The position numbers and the translations under genes are program-made. From positions 62,001 through 126,000 of the forward strand of contig JAJQIK010000090.1 in NCBI GenBank assembly GCA_021199255.1: a stretch of 64,000 nt of DNA, in the 5' to 3' direction. The DNA is from Clostridiales bacterium. GTDB taxonomy: Bacteria; Bacillota; Clostridia; Lachnospirales; Lachnospiraceae. Below are positions 51,391 through 60,096 of this stretch, one piece after another. The notes below the pieces were generated by a model. The model did no database searches and was not told the DNA's origin. It saw only the letters and a list, made by a program, of their open reading frames with translations. Every line of letters starts with the position of its first letter. The first letter of the stretch is position 1.

Positions 51391-52392
51391 TTAAGCGAGC
51401 TGTGCCTGCACGGCGGTAAGGGCTACCACGCCCACGATATCCTCCCAGGAACAGCCGCGGGACAGATCGTTGACCGGCTTCGCGATTCCCTGAAGCATCG
51501 GTCCGTAGGCCTCCGCCTTTCCCAGCCTCTGTACCAGCTTATAGCCGATATTACCGCAGTCAAGGTTCGGGAAAATCAATACATTCGCCTTTCCCGCGAC
51601 CTCGCTGCCCGGCGCCTTTGATTTTGCCACCGAGGGAACCAGCGCGGCGTCCGACTGTAATTCTCCGTCAATACACAGATGAGGATACTGCTCATGGGCG
51701 ATTCTGGTCGCCTCCACCATTTTATCCACCAGAGGGTGTTTCGCGCTCCCTTTCGTGGAGTGAGACAGCATGGCGATAATGGGTTTCGCACCCACAAGAC
51801 TCTTGAAACTCTTGGCGGAAGTATCCGCAATAGCCGCCAGTTCCTCCGGAGTGGGGTCCTGATTCAAGCCGCAGTCCGCAAACAGGAAGGTTCCGTCGGC
51901 TCCATACTCGCAATCCGGCACGTCTAAGATAAAGAAACCGGATACCAGCTTCACGCCCGGCGCGGTTTTTAAAATCTGCAAAGCAGGCCGTAAGGTATCC
52001 GCCGTGGCATGGCAGGCTCCCGCCACCATACCGTCCGCGTCATTCGCTTTCACCATGATCACGCCGAACGTAAGATAATCTGTTAAAAGGATTTCCCTTG
52101 CTTTCTCCAGCGTCATTCCTTTGTTCTTTCTGGTCTCGAACAACAGGTTCACATATTCGTCCAGCTTATCCGTCCTTTCCGGGTCAATGATGGTTACGCC
52201 GTCCAGCTCCACTTCCAGCCAGCCTGCGCCGTCCATAATCTTCTCTTCATTTCCCACCATAATGATATCGGCAATCCCTTCCTTGAGAATGTGCGCCGCC
52301 GCAATAAGCGTCCTTTTATCATTGGTCTCCGGCAGAACAATGGTCTTCTTATCCGCTCTGGCTTTTTCTTTCATTAAATCAATGTAAGACAT
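51391..52392 (-). CDS. pta: Phosphate acetyltransferase
   Basis: Converts acetyl-CoA and phosphate to acetyl-phosphate. The 333-residue short form (no N-terminal regulatory DRTGG domain) has VLPETNDKRTLIAAAHIL, ANDADGMVAGACHATADTLRPALQ, SHSTKGSAKHP and FPNLDCGNIGYKLVQRLG. It is the first gene of pta-ackA and has a promoter at 52477-52505. Acetate production with substrate-level ATP fits an anaerobic fermenter. Confidence 0.97.
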   Translation of the reverse strand: MSYIDLMKEKARADKKTIVLPETNDKRTLIAAAHILKEGIADIIMVGNEEKIMDGAGWLEVELDGVTIIDPERTDKLDEYVNLLFETRKNKGMTLEKAREILLTDYLTFGVIMVKANDADGMVAGACHATADTLRPALQILKTAPGVKLVSGFFILDVPDCEYGADGTFLFADCGLNQDPTPEELAAIADTSAKSFKSLVGAKPIIAMLSHSTKGSAKHPLVDKMVEATRIAHEQYPHLCIDGELQSDAALVPSVAKSKAPGSEVAGKANVLIFPNLDCGNIGYKLVQRLGKAEAYGPMLQGIAKPVNDLSRGCSWEDIVGVVALTAVQAQLA

Positions 52393-52476
52393 CTCTTACC
52401 CCTCCTGTATTTCGTAATCTGATACCGGCGCAAGGGAATCGGCAACTTCCTTCCCTCGTCCCAACGTACTAATTCT

Positions 52477-52505
52477 ATTTTACAAAATATGCCGTTTGTA
52501 TACAA
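52477..52505 (-). promoter_or_regulatory. Promoter of pta-ackA
   Basis: Minus strand TTGTAT (52505-52500), 17 bp, TAAAAT (52482-52477). Confidence 0.65.
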
Positions 52506-52533
52506 GATACTTTCACGCAAAAACAGCTTTTTG

Positions 52534-52542
52534 TGGTAAACT
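52534..52542 (+). promoter_or_regulatory. Possible extended -10 promoter of tmcAL
   Basis: TGG-TAAACT (52534-52542) without a clear -35. A small hairpin GCGAC/GTCGC lies just downstream in the leader. Confidence 0.35.
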
Positions 52543-52602
52543 ATTTTCTAAAGAAAGCGACGTTCTGTCGCCCCGATAGAAAATAAGGATATGGAGCCTC
52601 TC

Positions 52603-53847
52603 ATGAAAACAGTTGGTATTATCGCAGAATATAATCCCTTTCACAACGGACATGCCTATCAGATCGCCAGGGCAAAGGAAATCACCGGCGCCGACTACTG
52701 TATCGTAGTCATGAGCGGTGATTTTGTACAGCGGGGCGCTCCCGCCCTGATGGATAAATATCTGCGAACCGAATGTGCCCTCCGAAACGGTGCCGACCTG
52801 GTATTGGAGCTGCCCGTTTATTATGCCCTTGGCAGTGCGGAGTATTTCGCTTCCGGTGCCGTCGCCCTCTTAGATAAGCTGGGGGTGACAGATGCGCTGT
52901 GCTTCGGCAGCGAATGTGGCGATATCGCTCTTTTATCGGAATTTGCAGCCCGGCTGTTGGAGGAAACTCCCGTTTTCCAATCGGTGCTGCATACCCAGTT
53001 GAGAAGCGGCCTGTCCTACCCCAACGCCAGAAACGCGGCGTTACTGGCTTCCGCGCCCCATCTGTCCCCCCATATCGGTATCCTCTCATGCGCCAACAAT
53101 ATCTTAGGAATCGAATACTGCAAGGCGCTGCTGAAACGTGGAAGCACCGTCAGACCCTGTACGGTTCGCCGCGCAGGCGCTTCCTACCACGACGCCTGTC
53201 TGGATTCCGGCTACAGCTCCGCCCTTGCTATTCGCAGCGCCTTAACTTCCTCTAACTCCCTCGCCTCTGTACAGGGGCAGCTTCCCCCTTCCGCCTACGC
53301 GCTGATGCAAAGCCATTATGGAATGGATTATCCGATTCTCTCCGACGATCTGTCCGAGCTGCTGCACTACCAGCTTCTTTCTGAGCAGCCGGAGGGCTAT
53401 ACCTGCCATCCCGATATCGATCAGGAGCTGTCGAACCGTATCCGCAAACTGCTCCCCCGGTATCAAAGCTTTTCTTCCTTCTGCGGGCTGCTCCACACCA
53501 AAAACCGCACCTACACCCGCATTTCCCGCAGTATGGCGCATATTTTGCTTCATCTGCGCAGAGACAGGCTGGACGCCTACCGCAGAGAGGATTTCGTTTT
53601 GTATGCCCGAATGCTCGGTTTCCGCCAAGAGGCTCAGGAACTGCTGGCCGCTGTCAAAGAGCGCAGTCAGATTCCTCTGATTTCCAAGCTTGCAGACGCA
53701 GACGCCCTGCTGACCCCGCTGGGCGTGGAAATGCTCTCCACAGATATCTTTGCGGGCCATATCTATCAGGCGGCAGTCCAGCACAAATATCAGGCTCCCT
53801 GCCTTGCCGAACAGAATGAATACAACCGGCAGCTCATCCGGGTCTGA
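52603..53847 (+). CDS. tmcAL: tRNA(Met) cytidine acetate ligase TmcAL
   Basis: Uses acetate and ATP to acetylate C34 of elongator tRNA-Met. The start at 52603 (MKTVGIIAEYNPFHNGH) has GGAG six bases upstream; an in-frame ATG at 52591 lacks spacing. The 414-residue protein has the nucleotidyltransferase HxGH-type motif in NPFHNGH, MSGDFVQRGAPAL, and FGSECGDI. It lies divergent to pta-ackA, so acetate-producing and acetate-using genes are adjacent. Its 3' end is 20 bp from the convergent hybrid-kinase gene. Confidence 0.94.
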   Translation: MKTVGIIAEYNPFHNGHAYQIARAKEITGADYCIVVMSGDFVQRGAPALMDKYLRTECALRNGADLVLELPVYYALGSAEYFASGAVALLDKLGVTDALCFGSECGDIALLSEFAARLLEETPVFQSVLHTQLRSGLSYPNARNAALLASAPHLSPHIGILSCANNILGIEYCKALLKRGSTVRPCTVRRAGASYHDACLDSGYSSALAIRSALTSSNSLASVQGQLPPSAYALMQSHYGMDYPILSDDLSELLHYQLLSEQPEGYTCHPDIDQELSNRIRKLLPRYQSFSSFCGLLHTKNRTYTRISRSMAHILLHLRRDRLDAYRREDFVLYARMLGFRQEAQELLAAVKERSQIPLISKLADADALLTPLGVEMLSTDIFAGHIYQAAVQHKYQAPCLAEQNEYNRQLIRV

Positions 53848-53867
53848 AACGCAGGAAAGCCGGCGGA

Positions 53868-56051
53868 CTACTCCTGCAGCAATTCAAATGGCAGCCATTC
53901 CAGTATCTTATCGCTCAGCTCTTTCATATTAATCGGCTTGGCAATAAAATCATTCAGCCCTTCTTCCACAAACATTTCTCTGGCTCCGCTGATGGCGTTG
54001 GCAGTCAACGCGATAATCGGCACTTCCTTATAATAACCGCCCTCCAGCGCGCGGATTTTCCGGGCGGTTTCCACGCCGTCCATCTCCGGCATCATATGAT
54101 CCATAAAAATCAGGTGATAGTCCTTCTCCTGCGCCTTAGCTAACGCCTCCGCGCCGCTTTTCGCCGTATCTACCTGCATCCCAAAGGGGCGCATCAAGCC
54201 CGCGGCAACCCGGAGGTTGACCAGATTATCGTCCACAATCAGCACTCTGGCTTCCGGAGCTTTAAACTTACTGTATTCCTGCTGCTTCTTCACCCGTTTA
54301 TGCCGGGGTTTTTCGTAGGCTCCGCAGGGCGAAGGGTCCGTTACCCGCTGGGGCACCTCGAAGGAGAAGCGGCTTCCTTCATGGTAGACGCTTTCCACAT
54401 AAATATTTCCGCCCATCAGATGCAGCAGTTGTCTGGAAATCGTCAATCCCAGCCCGCTTCCTTCCTTCTTGCGGTTACGGAAGGTGTCGGACTGCTCAAA
54501 GGAATTAAAGATTCGTTCCAAATCCTCTTCCTTGATGCCGATACCCGTATCCTTGACCGAGAATTTGAGCAGCGTACTTTCCTGCCGCTCCTCGCAGTCC
54601 ACGGAAACGGTGATAGAGCCCTCGTCTGTAAACTTCACGGCGTTATTTACCAGATTGATCAGCACCTGCTTGATTCGTATTTCATCGCCGTACAATCCTC
54701 GTGGAATATTGGGATTTAGCTCGATATTCAGTTCAAGCCCCTTATCCTTCACCTTGCCCTGTACCAGATTTTCCACTTCCTTGATCAGATTCAAGACTGC
54801 GTACTCCGTTTCCACAATCTGCATCTTGCCGGACTCCATTTTGGAAAAATCCAGAATATCGTTAATAATGGTAAGCAGGCCTTCACTGGCGATCTGTATC
54901 TGTTCTATGTAATCCTTCTCTTCTTCGTCCAGATTGCCCCGCAGCGCCATTTCCGCCATTCCCAGAATGGCGTTCATCGGCGTTCTGATTTCGTGGCTCA
55001 TATTTGCCAGGAATGCGGATTTGACTGTGGCCGCGTGCTCCGCCTTCTCCTTCAGTTCCCGCATCAGCCTGGCCTGGGACATCACATCGGTCACGTCTAC
55101 AATGGAAATCATATATCCCCGTACCTGCGTCTTGTCCCGAATCTCCGTATTCCTGATTTCATAATTTCTATCCTGTAAATCAATGATGGTGCCGGACTGC
55201 TCATAGAGAGCCTGTAGCTCCCAGTCGTCAACCTTTCCTTCCTCGCAGTTCATTTCGGGAAGGAGCTCGCACGCGGCGCGGTTGGCATAGAGGAAATTCA
55301 TCTCATCATCGGATACGATAATGCCCTCCTCCAGACTTTCGACTAAAAGCTCCTTGGCGCTGCTGACGGTATCAAACAGGCCGTAACGGTTCACGGCCAG
55401 CACCAGCAAAACGGCGGAAGACAACACGCCCAACGGCGTCAGATCCACGCTGCCGGTTATGCCAAACACCGTAAAGGACAGCATCACCACCGGCGCTACC
55501 GCCACGGTACAGAGCACCGCCCTGAGCATTCTGGCATTTTTAAATCGGTACTGCATTTCCATAGGCCTGATACAATAGTAGAAAAACAAAACCAGCTCCG
55601 CCATACAGAACACCATATAGAAGTAATAAAGCGGGGCTTTTCCCAGAACCAGCGTATAACCCACGGAGGTACGCTTCATATCAATAGAGGTATAATAGAG
55701 TTGATGGTGTTCACAGGTCATAATCAGAACAAACATAAAGCTGTTGATAGCCCCCAGCGCTCCCAAAAACCATTTCGGCGCCCGGATATCGCAATACTGG
55801 ATAATAAAGGCCACCAGACAGAAATTGGCATAGCATTTGCCCAGATATTCCAATTTACCGCAGGCCAGCAGCTCCTCCAGCGTATTCGATTCGATGTAAA
55901 GGCATCTGGAGACAAAAATGATAATGCTGCATACAACTGTCATCAGCAGCGCGCTTTTATAATTCGTCTCCCGGGTGCGCACCACGGAAATCAGCAGAAT
56001 AAAGCATACCATCACGCCAACTATATGGATTCCCAACCAGACTAACTGCAT
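53868..56051 (-). CDS. Hybrid histidine kinase: 7TM sensor, PAS, kinase, receiver
   Basis: A 727-residue protein from the ATG at 56051 (AGGAG seven bases upstream). It has about seven N-terminal membrane helices of the histidine-kinase 7TM type, then a PAS-like domain (ESLEEGIIVSDDEMNFLYANRAA), an intact H-box NMSHEIRTPMNAILG, the N-box NLVNNAVKFTDEG, G1 KDTGIGIKEED and G2 EGSGLGLTIS. The C-terminal receiver has LIFMDHMMPEMDG and IAKP. Unlike the two hybrid kinases at 9.3-14.2 kb its core is complete. It lies 17 bp after a PlsC-like gene and may share a transcript with smsC-smsB-cls. Confidence 0.92.
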   Translation of the reverse strand: MQLVWLGIHIVGVMVCFILLISVVRTRETNYKSALLMTVVCSIIIFVSRCLYIESNTLEELLACGKLEYLGKCYANFCLVAFIIQYCDIRAPKWFLGALGAINSFMFVLIMTCEHHQLYYTSIDMKRTSVGYTLVLGKAPLYYFYMVFCMAELVLFFYYCIRPMEMQYRFKNARMLRAVLCTVAVAPVVMLSFTVFGITGSVDLTPLGVLSSAVLLVLAVNRYGLFDTVSSAKELLVESLEEGIIVSDDEMNFLYANRAACELLPEMNCEEGKVDDWELQALYEQSGTIIDLQDRNYEIRNTEIRDKTQVRGYMISIVDVTDVMSQARLMRELKEKAEHAATVKSAFLANMSHEIRTPMNAILGMAEMALRGNLDEEEKDYIEQIQIASEGLLTIINDILDFSKMESGKMQIVETEYAVLNLIKEVENLVQGKVKDKGLELNIELNPNIPRGLYGDEIRIKQVLINLVNNAVKFTDEGSITVSVDCEERQESTLLKFSVKDTGIGIKEEDLERIFNSFEQSDTFRNRKKEGSGLGLTISRQLLHLMGGNIYVESVYHEGSRFSFEVPQRVTDPSPCGAYEKPRHKRVKKQQEYSKFKAPEARVLIVDDNLVNLRVAAGLMRPFGMQVDTAKSGAEALAKAQEKDYHLIFMDHMMPEMDGVETARKIRALEGGYYKEVPIIALTANAISGAREMFVEEGLNDFIAKPINMKELSDKILEWLPFELLQE

Positions 56052-56068
56052 ATTGTCTCTCCTATGCT

Positions 56069-56785
56069 TTATGCAAAGCTCAGCACCTCGCATATCTTAT
56101 TGTTGATGCGTTCCTTAACTAATTCGGCAATTTCTACCGTCGTCATTTCCTGATATTCCTCAAAGGGGATTGCCTTTAAGAAGTGCACCTGCGTCTCCAC
56201 CTTCCTTAAACTCCATTCCTCGAACACCTTATAGGAATCAATCAGCGCCACCGGGATAATAGGCACCCTGGCTTTCACCGCGCTCTTAAAGCAGCCGGGC
56301 TTAAACTCCCCTAAGGTGTTGTGGTTATGGCAATATCCCCCTTCCGGGAAAATAATAAACTTACGCCCGTTTCTCGTATCCTCCGATAACTCCCGGATAA
56401 TCGTTATAGACTGTCTCAAATCGTCCTTTACCAGCCGCTTGCCATGCACCAGATCTACAAACTGCGACGTCAGAATCTGGTGGGATTTCGCGTCGTCTAT
56501 CACTACGGAGCAGGGCTTGTCATGGGCATAGATAATCCCCAGCGCGTCATACTTTCCCTGATGATTGGGAAACATCATATAACCGCCCTCCTTGGGCAGA
56601 TTCTCCACGCCGAAGCGCTTCGTCGTTATATGTCCTGATTTCATCATTCTGCGGACTGCCAGCCGAGCATAGGCATAACACTCTTCCTCCGTATATTTTT
56701 CCGTGTGCCTGGCCTTATATGCCATTTTGGGAATCATATAGACTCTCGGTAAATTGCATACGATGACCTGTATAAAACGTAACAT
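56069..56785 (-). CDS. PlsC-like 1-acylglycerol-3-phosphate acyltransferase
   Basis: A 238-residue enzyme of the LPLAT family that acylates the sn-2 position of lysophosphatidate or a related acceptor. The acyltransferase motifs are FPNHQGKYDALG (NHxxxxD) and FPEGGYCHNH (FPEGxR-like but with Gly-Tyr in place of Thr-Arg), then VPIIPVALID. It is attached by a short hydrophobic N terminus. It lies 43 bp after cls and 17 bp before the hybrid kinase gene. Acceptor specificity cannot be read from sequence. Confidence 0.86.
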   Translation of the reverse strand: MLRFIQVIVCNLPRVYMIPKMAYKARHTEKYTEEECYAYARLAVRRMMKSGHITTKRFGVENLPKEGGYMMFPNHQGKYDALGIIYAHDKPCSVVIDDAKSHQILTSQFVDLVHGKRLVKDDLRQSITIIRELSEDTRNGRKFIIFPEGGYCHNHNTLGEFKPGCFKSAVKARVPIIPVALIDSYKVFEEWSLRKVETQVHFLKAIPFEEYQEMTTVEIAELVKERINNKICEVLSFA

Positions 56786-56828
56786 AATTCCTCTCTTTCT
56801 CCCTGCCCTGTATTAATTCTTTCTCCCG

Positions 56829-58361
56829 CTACAGCAGCGGGGAAAACAGTTTCAAAACCGAACCGATCACGTTGGTTTTGACAAATCTCTTCCTGCACCA
56901 TTCCAGCGTCACCGTTTCCGATACCTCAAAGGTTTCTTCCATATCCTTCTTCAGTTCCGCGATGGAATCCGTCTGATACATCAGGACGCCACATTCAAAA
57001 TGATGGTAAAAGCTTCTGTAATCGAAATTGATAGTGCCCACCGCAGCCAGCTCGTCGTCGCATAAGACGCATTTGGAATGAAGAAAGCCCGGCGTATACT
57101 GATAAATCTTTACGCCTGCCTGGATCAGCACCTGATAGTTGGACTGGGTCAGCCAGTAAACCATCTTTTTATCGGGCACGCCCGGCAGGACGATCCGCAC
57201 GTCCACGCCGCGCTTGGCGGCTAATTGCAAAGCAGTCTGCATTTCATGGCCGGTAATCAGATAGGGCGTAAAAATATAGAGATACCGCTTCGCGTATCCG
57301 ATCATATTTAAGTAAACATTCTCTCCCACAACCTCATCATCAAAGGGCGTATCCCGATAAGGCTGTACATATCCCTTCGCCGCGGGCTTTGGCTGCTGAC
57401 GGCAATAGAATCTGCTATAGTCTTCCTCCGTATAGCGGGACATATTCCACATCTGCAAAAACATAACCGTAAAATTCCAGACAGCCTCGCCCTCAATGCG
57501 GAGACCGGCGTCCTTCCAGTGTTCTCCGTGGGGGTGGGTATAATTGATATACTCGTCCGACATATTAATGCCGCCGGTATATCCGATTTTACCGTCGATT
57601 ACTACGATTTTCCTGTGATCCCTGTTATTGAGGATCACCGACATAAAGGGAATCAACTTATTGAACGCCTCGCATTTAATTCCCTTTTCCTCTATTCTGA
57701 CATAATACTTCTTGGGCAGGATAAAAACGCTCCCCACATCATCATAGATCAGCCTGACCTCCACGCCTTCTCCGGCCTTGCGCTCCAGAATATCCAGCAC
57801 CGCGTTCCACATTTTGCCCTCTCCCAGAATAAAAAATTCCAGAAAGATAAAATGCTCGGCCTGTTCCAAATCCAGAAGAAGCTGTTCCCAATAGGGCTCC
57901 CCATCGGGGAAATAAGTCGTCGCGGTATCCTCCCACACCGGCGTGTCCGCATAGGCATACAAATATTTGCTCTGGTTCGCCACCGCCGGATTGCTCTCTT
58001 CCAGCCTGCGCATCACGCGCTCGTCCTGCCGCAGACTTTTATGAACCAGTTCGTCGGTTCTGTTCATGCTGTCCCTAAGCTTCTTCGGGATAAGCACATG
58101 GCCAAACGCCAGATACAGCACTCCGCCAAACAGCGGAAATCCCAGAATCGGCACAATCCAGGCCAGCTTCACCGCCGGATTATTGGGCTTCCAGATAATA
58201 TAGGCCACAGCCCCCAGGCTGATCAGCCGCAGCGCGAAAGCAATCTCCACGTAGTGATTGCCCCATTGAAAAATTTCTAACAGGAAAAAGCCCACCTGCA
58301 GCAAGACCAGAAGGGCTGTAATCACTACTCTGTTCAATGCATAGTTTAATATCTTTTTCAT
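56829..58361 (-). CDS. cls: Cardiolipin synthase
   Basis: Transfers a phosphatidyl group between phosphatidylglycerols to make cardiolipin. The 510-residue product has two N-terminal membrane helices and the phospholipase-D-nuclease N domain (AWIVPILGFPLFGGVLYLAFG). Two HKD motifs follow: RDHRKIVVIDGKIGYTGG and LHSKCVLCDDELAAVGTINFD. Its start overlaps the smsB stop by four bases (ATGA), so translation is coupled. Confidence 0.96.
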   Translation of the reverse strand: MKKILNYALNRVVITALLVLLQVGFFLLEIFQWGNHYVEIAFALRLISLGAVAYIIWKPNNPAVKLAWIVPILGFPLFGGVLYLAFGHVLIPKKLRDSMNRTDELVHKSLRQDERVMRRLEESNPAVANQSKYLYAYADTPVWEDTATTYFPDGEPYWEQLLLDLEQAEHFIFLEFFILGEGKMWNAVLDILERKAGEGVEVRLIYDDVGSVFILPKKYYVRIEEKGIKCEAFNKLIPFMSVILNNRDHRKIVVIDGKIGYTGGINMSDEYINYTHPHGEHWKDAGLRIEGEAVWNFTVMFLQMWNMSRYTEEDYSRFYCRQQPKPAAKGYVQPYRDTPFDDEVVGENVYLNMIGYAKRYLYIFTPYLITGHEMQTALQLAAKRGVDVRIVLPGVPDKKMVYWLTQSNYQVLIQAGVKIYQYTPGFLHSKCVLCDDELAAVGTINFDYRSFYHHFECGVLMYQTDSIAELKKDMEETFEVSETVTLEWCRKRFVKTNVIGSVLKLFSPLL

Positions 58362-59275
58362 TTCAAAAAACCGTTTACAATCTCTTCTTCTGCTTCTTTT
58401 TCCGTCAGCCCCAGCGTCATCAGCTTAATCAACTGTTCTCCCGCGATTTTACCGATGGCCGCCTCATGGATCAGGTTCGCGTCGATATCGTTGGCGGTCA
58501 GCTCCGGTATGGCGCTGACGCTGGCGCTGTCCATGATAATCGCGTCACATTCACTGTGCCCCTGGCATCTGCTGTCGCCAATAATCCTGCTCCGGAACAA
58601 CTGCCTCGAATGTTCCCTGGCCACCGAACGGGAAATCAGATTCACACCGGAACCGTCTCCGGTCATTTCTACCATGAAATCCGTCTCTGCATACTGCTTT
58701 CCATGGGTCATAATCTTCTCACGGATCACTAAGGAAGCGTCCTGGGCCACTTTCGCCCTGGTGACCCTCTTTGTGGAATCGATCCCCTTAATCTGCACCG
58801 TTTCCATCTCCAGGAAGGCGCCGCTGGCCAGCTCAATCTCCGTTGTGGGGTTCATAATCCGCTCTCCATTACCGTCTCCGGAGCCATAATGCTTCTCGAT
58901 ATATTTCACCCTGGTATTGGCCCCCACAAAGAACCGGTGAATACCGGAGTGCTCCGACGCGGCGTTTCCGCCGTTATGGATTCCACAGCCTGCGACAATG
59001 GTAATGTCACAGTCCTCCCCTATATAGAAATCATTGTACACGCTTTCCTTTAAGCCGCTCTGGCTCAACACCACGGGAATGTGTACGCTCTCAGACTTCG
59101 TCCCCGGCTTGATATGGATATCAATACCCGACCGGTCCTCCTTACTGACGATATCGATATGCGCCGTCGAATTTCTTCCCGCCAGTTGTCCGTCGGCTCG
59201 AATATTATAAGCGCCGGCGGGTATCTCATGCAGTCCCGCCACCTGCTCCAACAGGCTTCTTTGTATTGCGTCCAT
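58358..59275 (-). CDS. SufB/SufD-family Fe-S scaffold protein of a minimal two-gene system
   Basis: Scaffold for iron-sulfur cluster assembly partnered with a SufC ATPase. The 305-residue product is much shorter than SufB (about 470) but keeps the SufB-type C-terminal core: RCQGHSECDAI with Cys237 and Cys243, and NLIHEAAIGKI with His270 and Glu271. The rest is a beta-helix-like run. Its length and two-gene layout match SUF-like minimal (SmsC-SmsB) systems. No SufS, SufU or SufD lies alongside, so sulfur delivery must come from elsewhere. It lies 19 bp after the ATPase gene. Confidence 0.88.
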   Translation of the reverse strand: MDAIQRSLLEQVAGLHEIPAGAYNIRADGQLAGRNSTAHIDIVSKEDRSGIDIHIKPGTKSESVHIPVVLSQSGLKESVYNDFYIGEDCDITIVAGCGIHNGGNAASEHSGIHRFFVGANTRVKYIEKHYGSGDGNGERIMNPTTEIELASGAFLEMETVQIKGIDSTKRVTRAKVAQDASLVIREKIMTHGKQYAETDFMVEMTGDGSGVNLISRSVAREHSRQLFRSRIIGDSRCQGHSECDAIIMDSASVSAIPELTANDIDANLIHEAAIGKIAGEQLIKLMTLGLTEKEAEEEIVNGFLK

Positions 59276-59294
59276 AAAAACGCCACCTCTATTT

Positions 59295-60017
59295 CTATAA
59301 TTTATCCGTCAGGGTCTTACAGGGCTGCCCTGTCCCCAGCAGGGCGGGCATAATTTCTTCCTTCGTCCCCACCTGCTTGATTGCTCCGTCCGCCAGCAGA
59401 ATAATCTTATCCGCAATATTCAGGATACGCTCCTGATGGGAAATAATAAGTATGGAACCGTTGGTGGCCGCATACATTTTCTCAAATACGCGGATCAGGT
59501 TCTGAAAGCTCCACAAATCAATCCCCGCCTCCGGTTCGTCAAAGATGGAAATCTTCGTCCCGCGCGCCATGATCATGGCAATTTCAATGCGCTTTAACTC
59601 GCCGCCGGATAAGCTGGCGTTCACTTCCCTGTTCACATAATCCTTCGCGCAGAGCCCGACCTGAGAAAGCATCTCGCAGATTTCCGCGATTGTGGCGTCT
59701 TTCCCCGCCGCTATGGATAAAAGATCCTTCACCGTAATTCCCTTAAACCGAACCGGCTGCTGGAACGCGAAGCTGATCCCCCGGTTCGCCCGCTCTGTGA
59801 TGGACAGATCGGTAATATCCTCACCGTCCAGCAGAATCCGGCCTGAGGTGGGCTTGAGTATGCCGGCTACGATTTTGGCAAGCGTGGATTTACCGCTGCC
59901 ATTAGGGCCGGTCACCGCCACGAAACGCTCTTCGATCTTCACGCTGACGTCGTTCAGGATTTCTATTTCTTGGTTGTTGTCTTCCGCTGAGAAGCAGATA
60001 TTTTTTAATTCAAGCAT
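59295..60017 (-). CDS. SufC-like ABC ATPase of the minimal Fe-S assembly pair
   Basis: A 240-residue soluble ATPase. It has Walker A GPNGSGKSTLAKI, the Q-loop region FAFQQPVRFKG, signature LSGGELKRIEIAM, Walker B KISIFDEPEAGID and an H-loop ILIISHQE. The LSGGE(L)KR form and the FQQP segment are characteristic of SufC rather than of transporter ATPases; there is no membrane partner. First gene of an apparent smsC-smsB-cls-plsC-kinase run; promoter at 60044-60072. Confidence 0.92.
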   Translation of the reverse strand: MLELKNICFSAEDNNQEIEILNDVSVKIEERFVAVTGPNGSGKSTLAKIVAGILKPTSGRILLDGEDITDLSITERANRGISFAFQQPVRFKGITVKDLLSIAAGKDATIAEICEMLSQVGLCAKDYVNREVNASLSGGELKRIEIAMIMARGTKISIFDEPEAGIDLWSFQNLIRVFEKMYAATNGSILIISHQERILNIADKIILLADGAIKQVGTKEEIMPALLGTGQPCKTLTDKL

Positions 60018-60043
60018 ATTTTCTCTCCGTCCCTTAATAGATC

Positions 60044-60072
60044 ATAATAACATAAAACGCGGCGCATAGCAA
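60044..60072 (-). promoter_or_regulatory. Promoter of the Fe-S assembly pair and following genes
   Basis: Minus strand TTGCTA (60072-60067), 17 bp, TATTAT (60049-60044). Confidence 0.65.
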
Positions 60073-60096
60073 ATCCCTGATTTTCCGACTGCTTTT

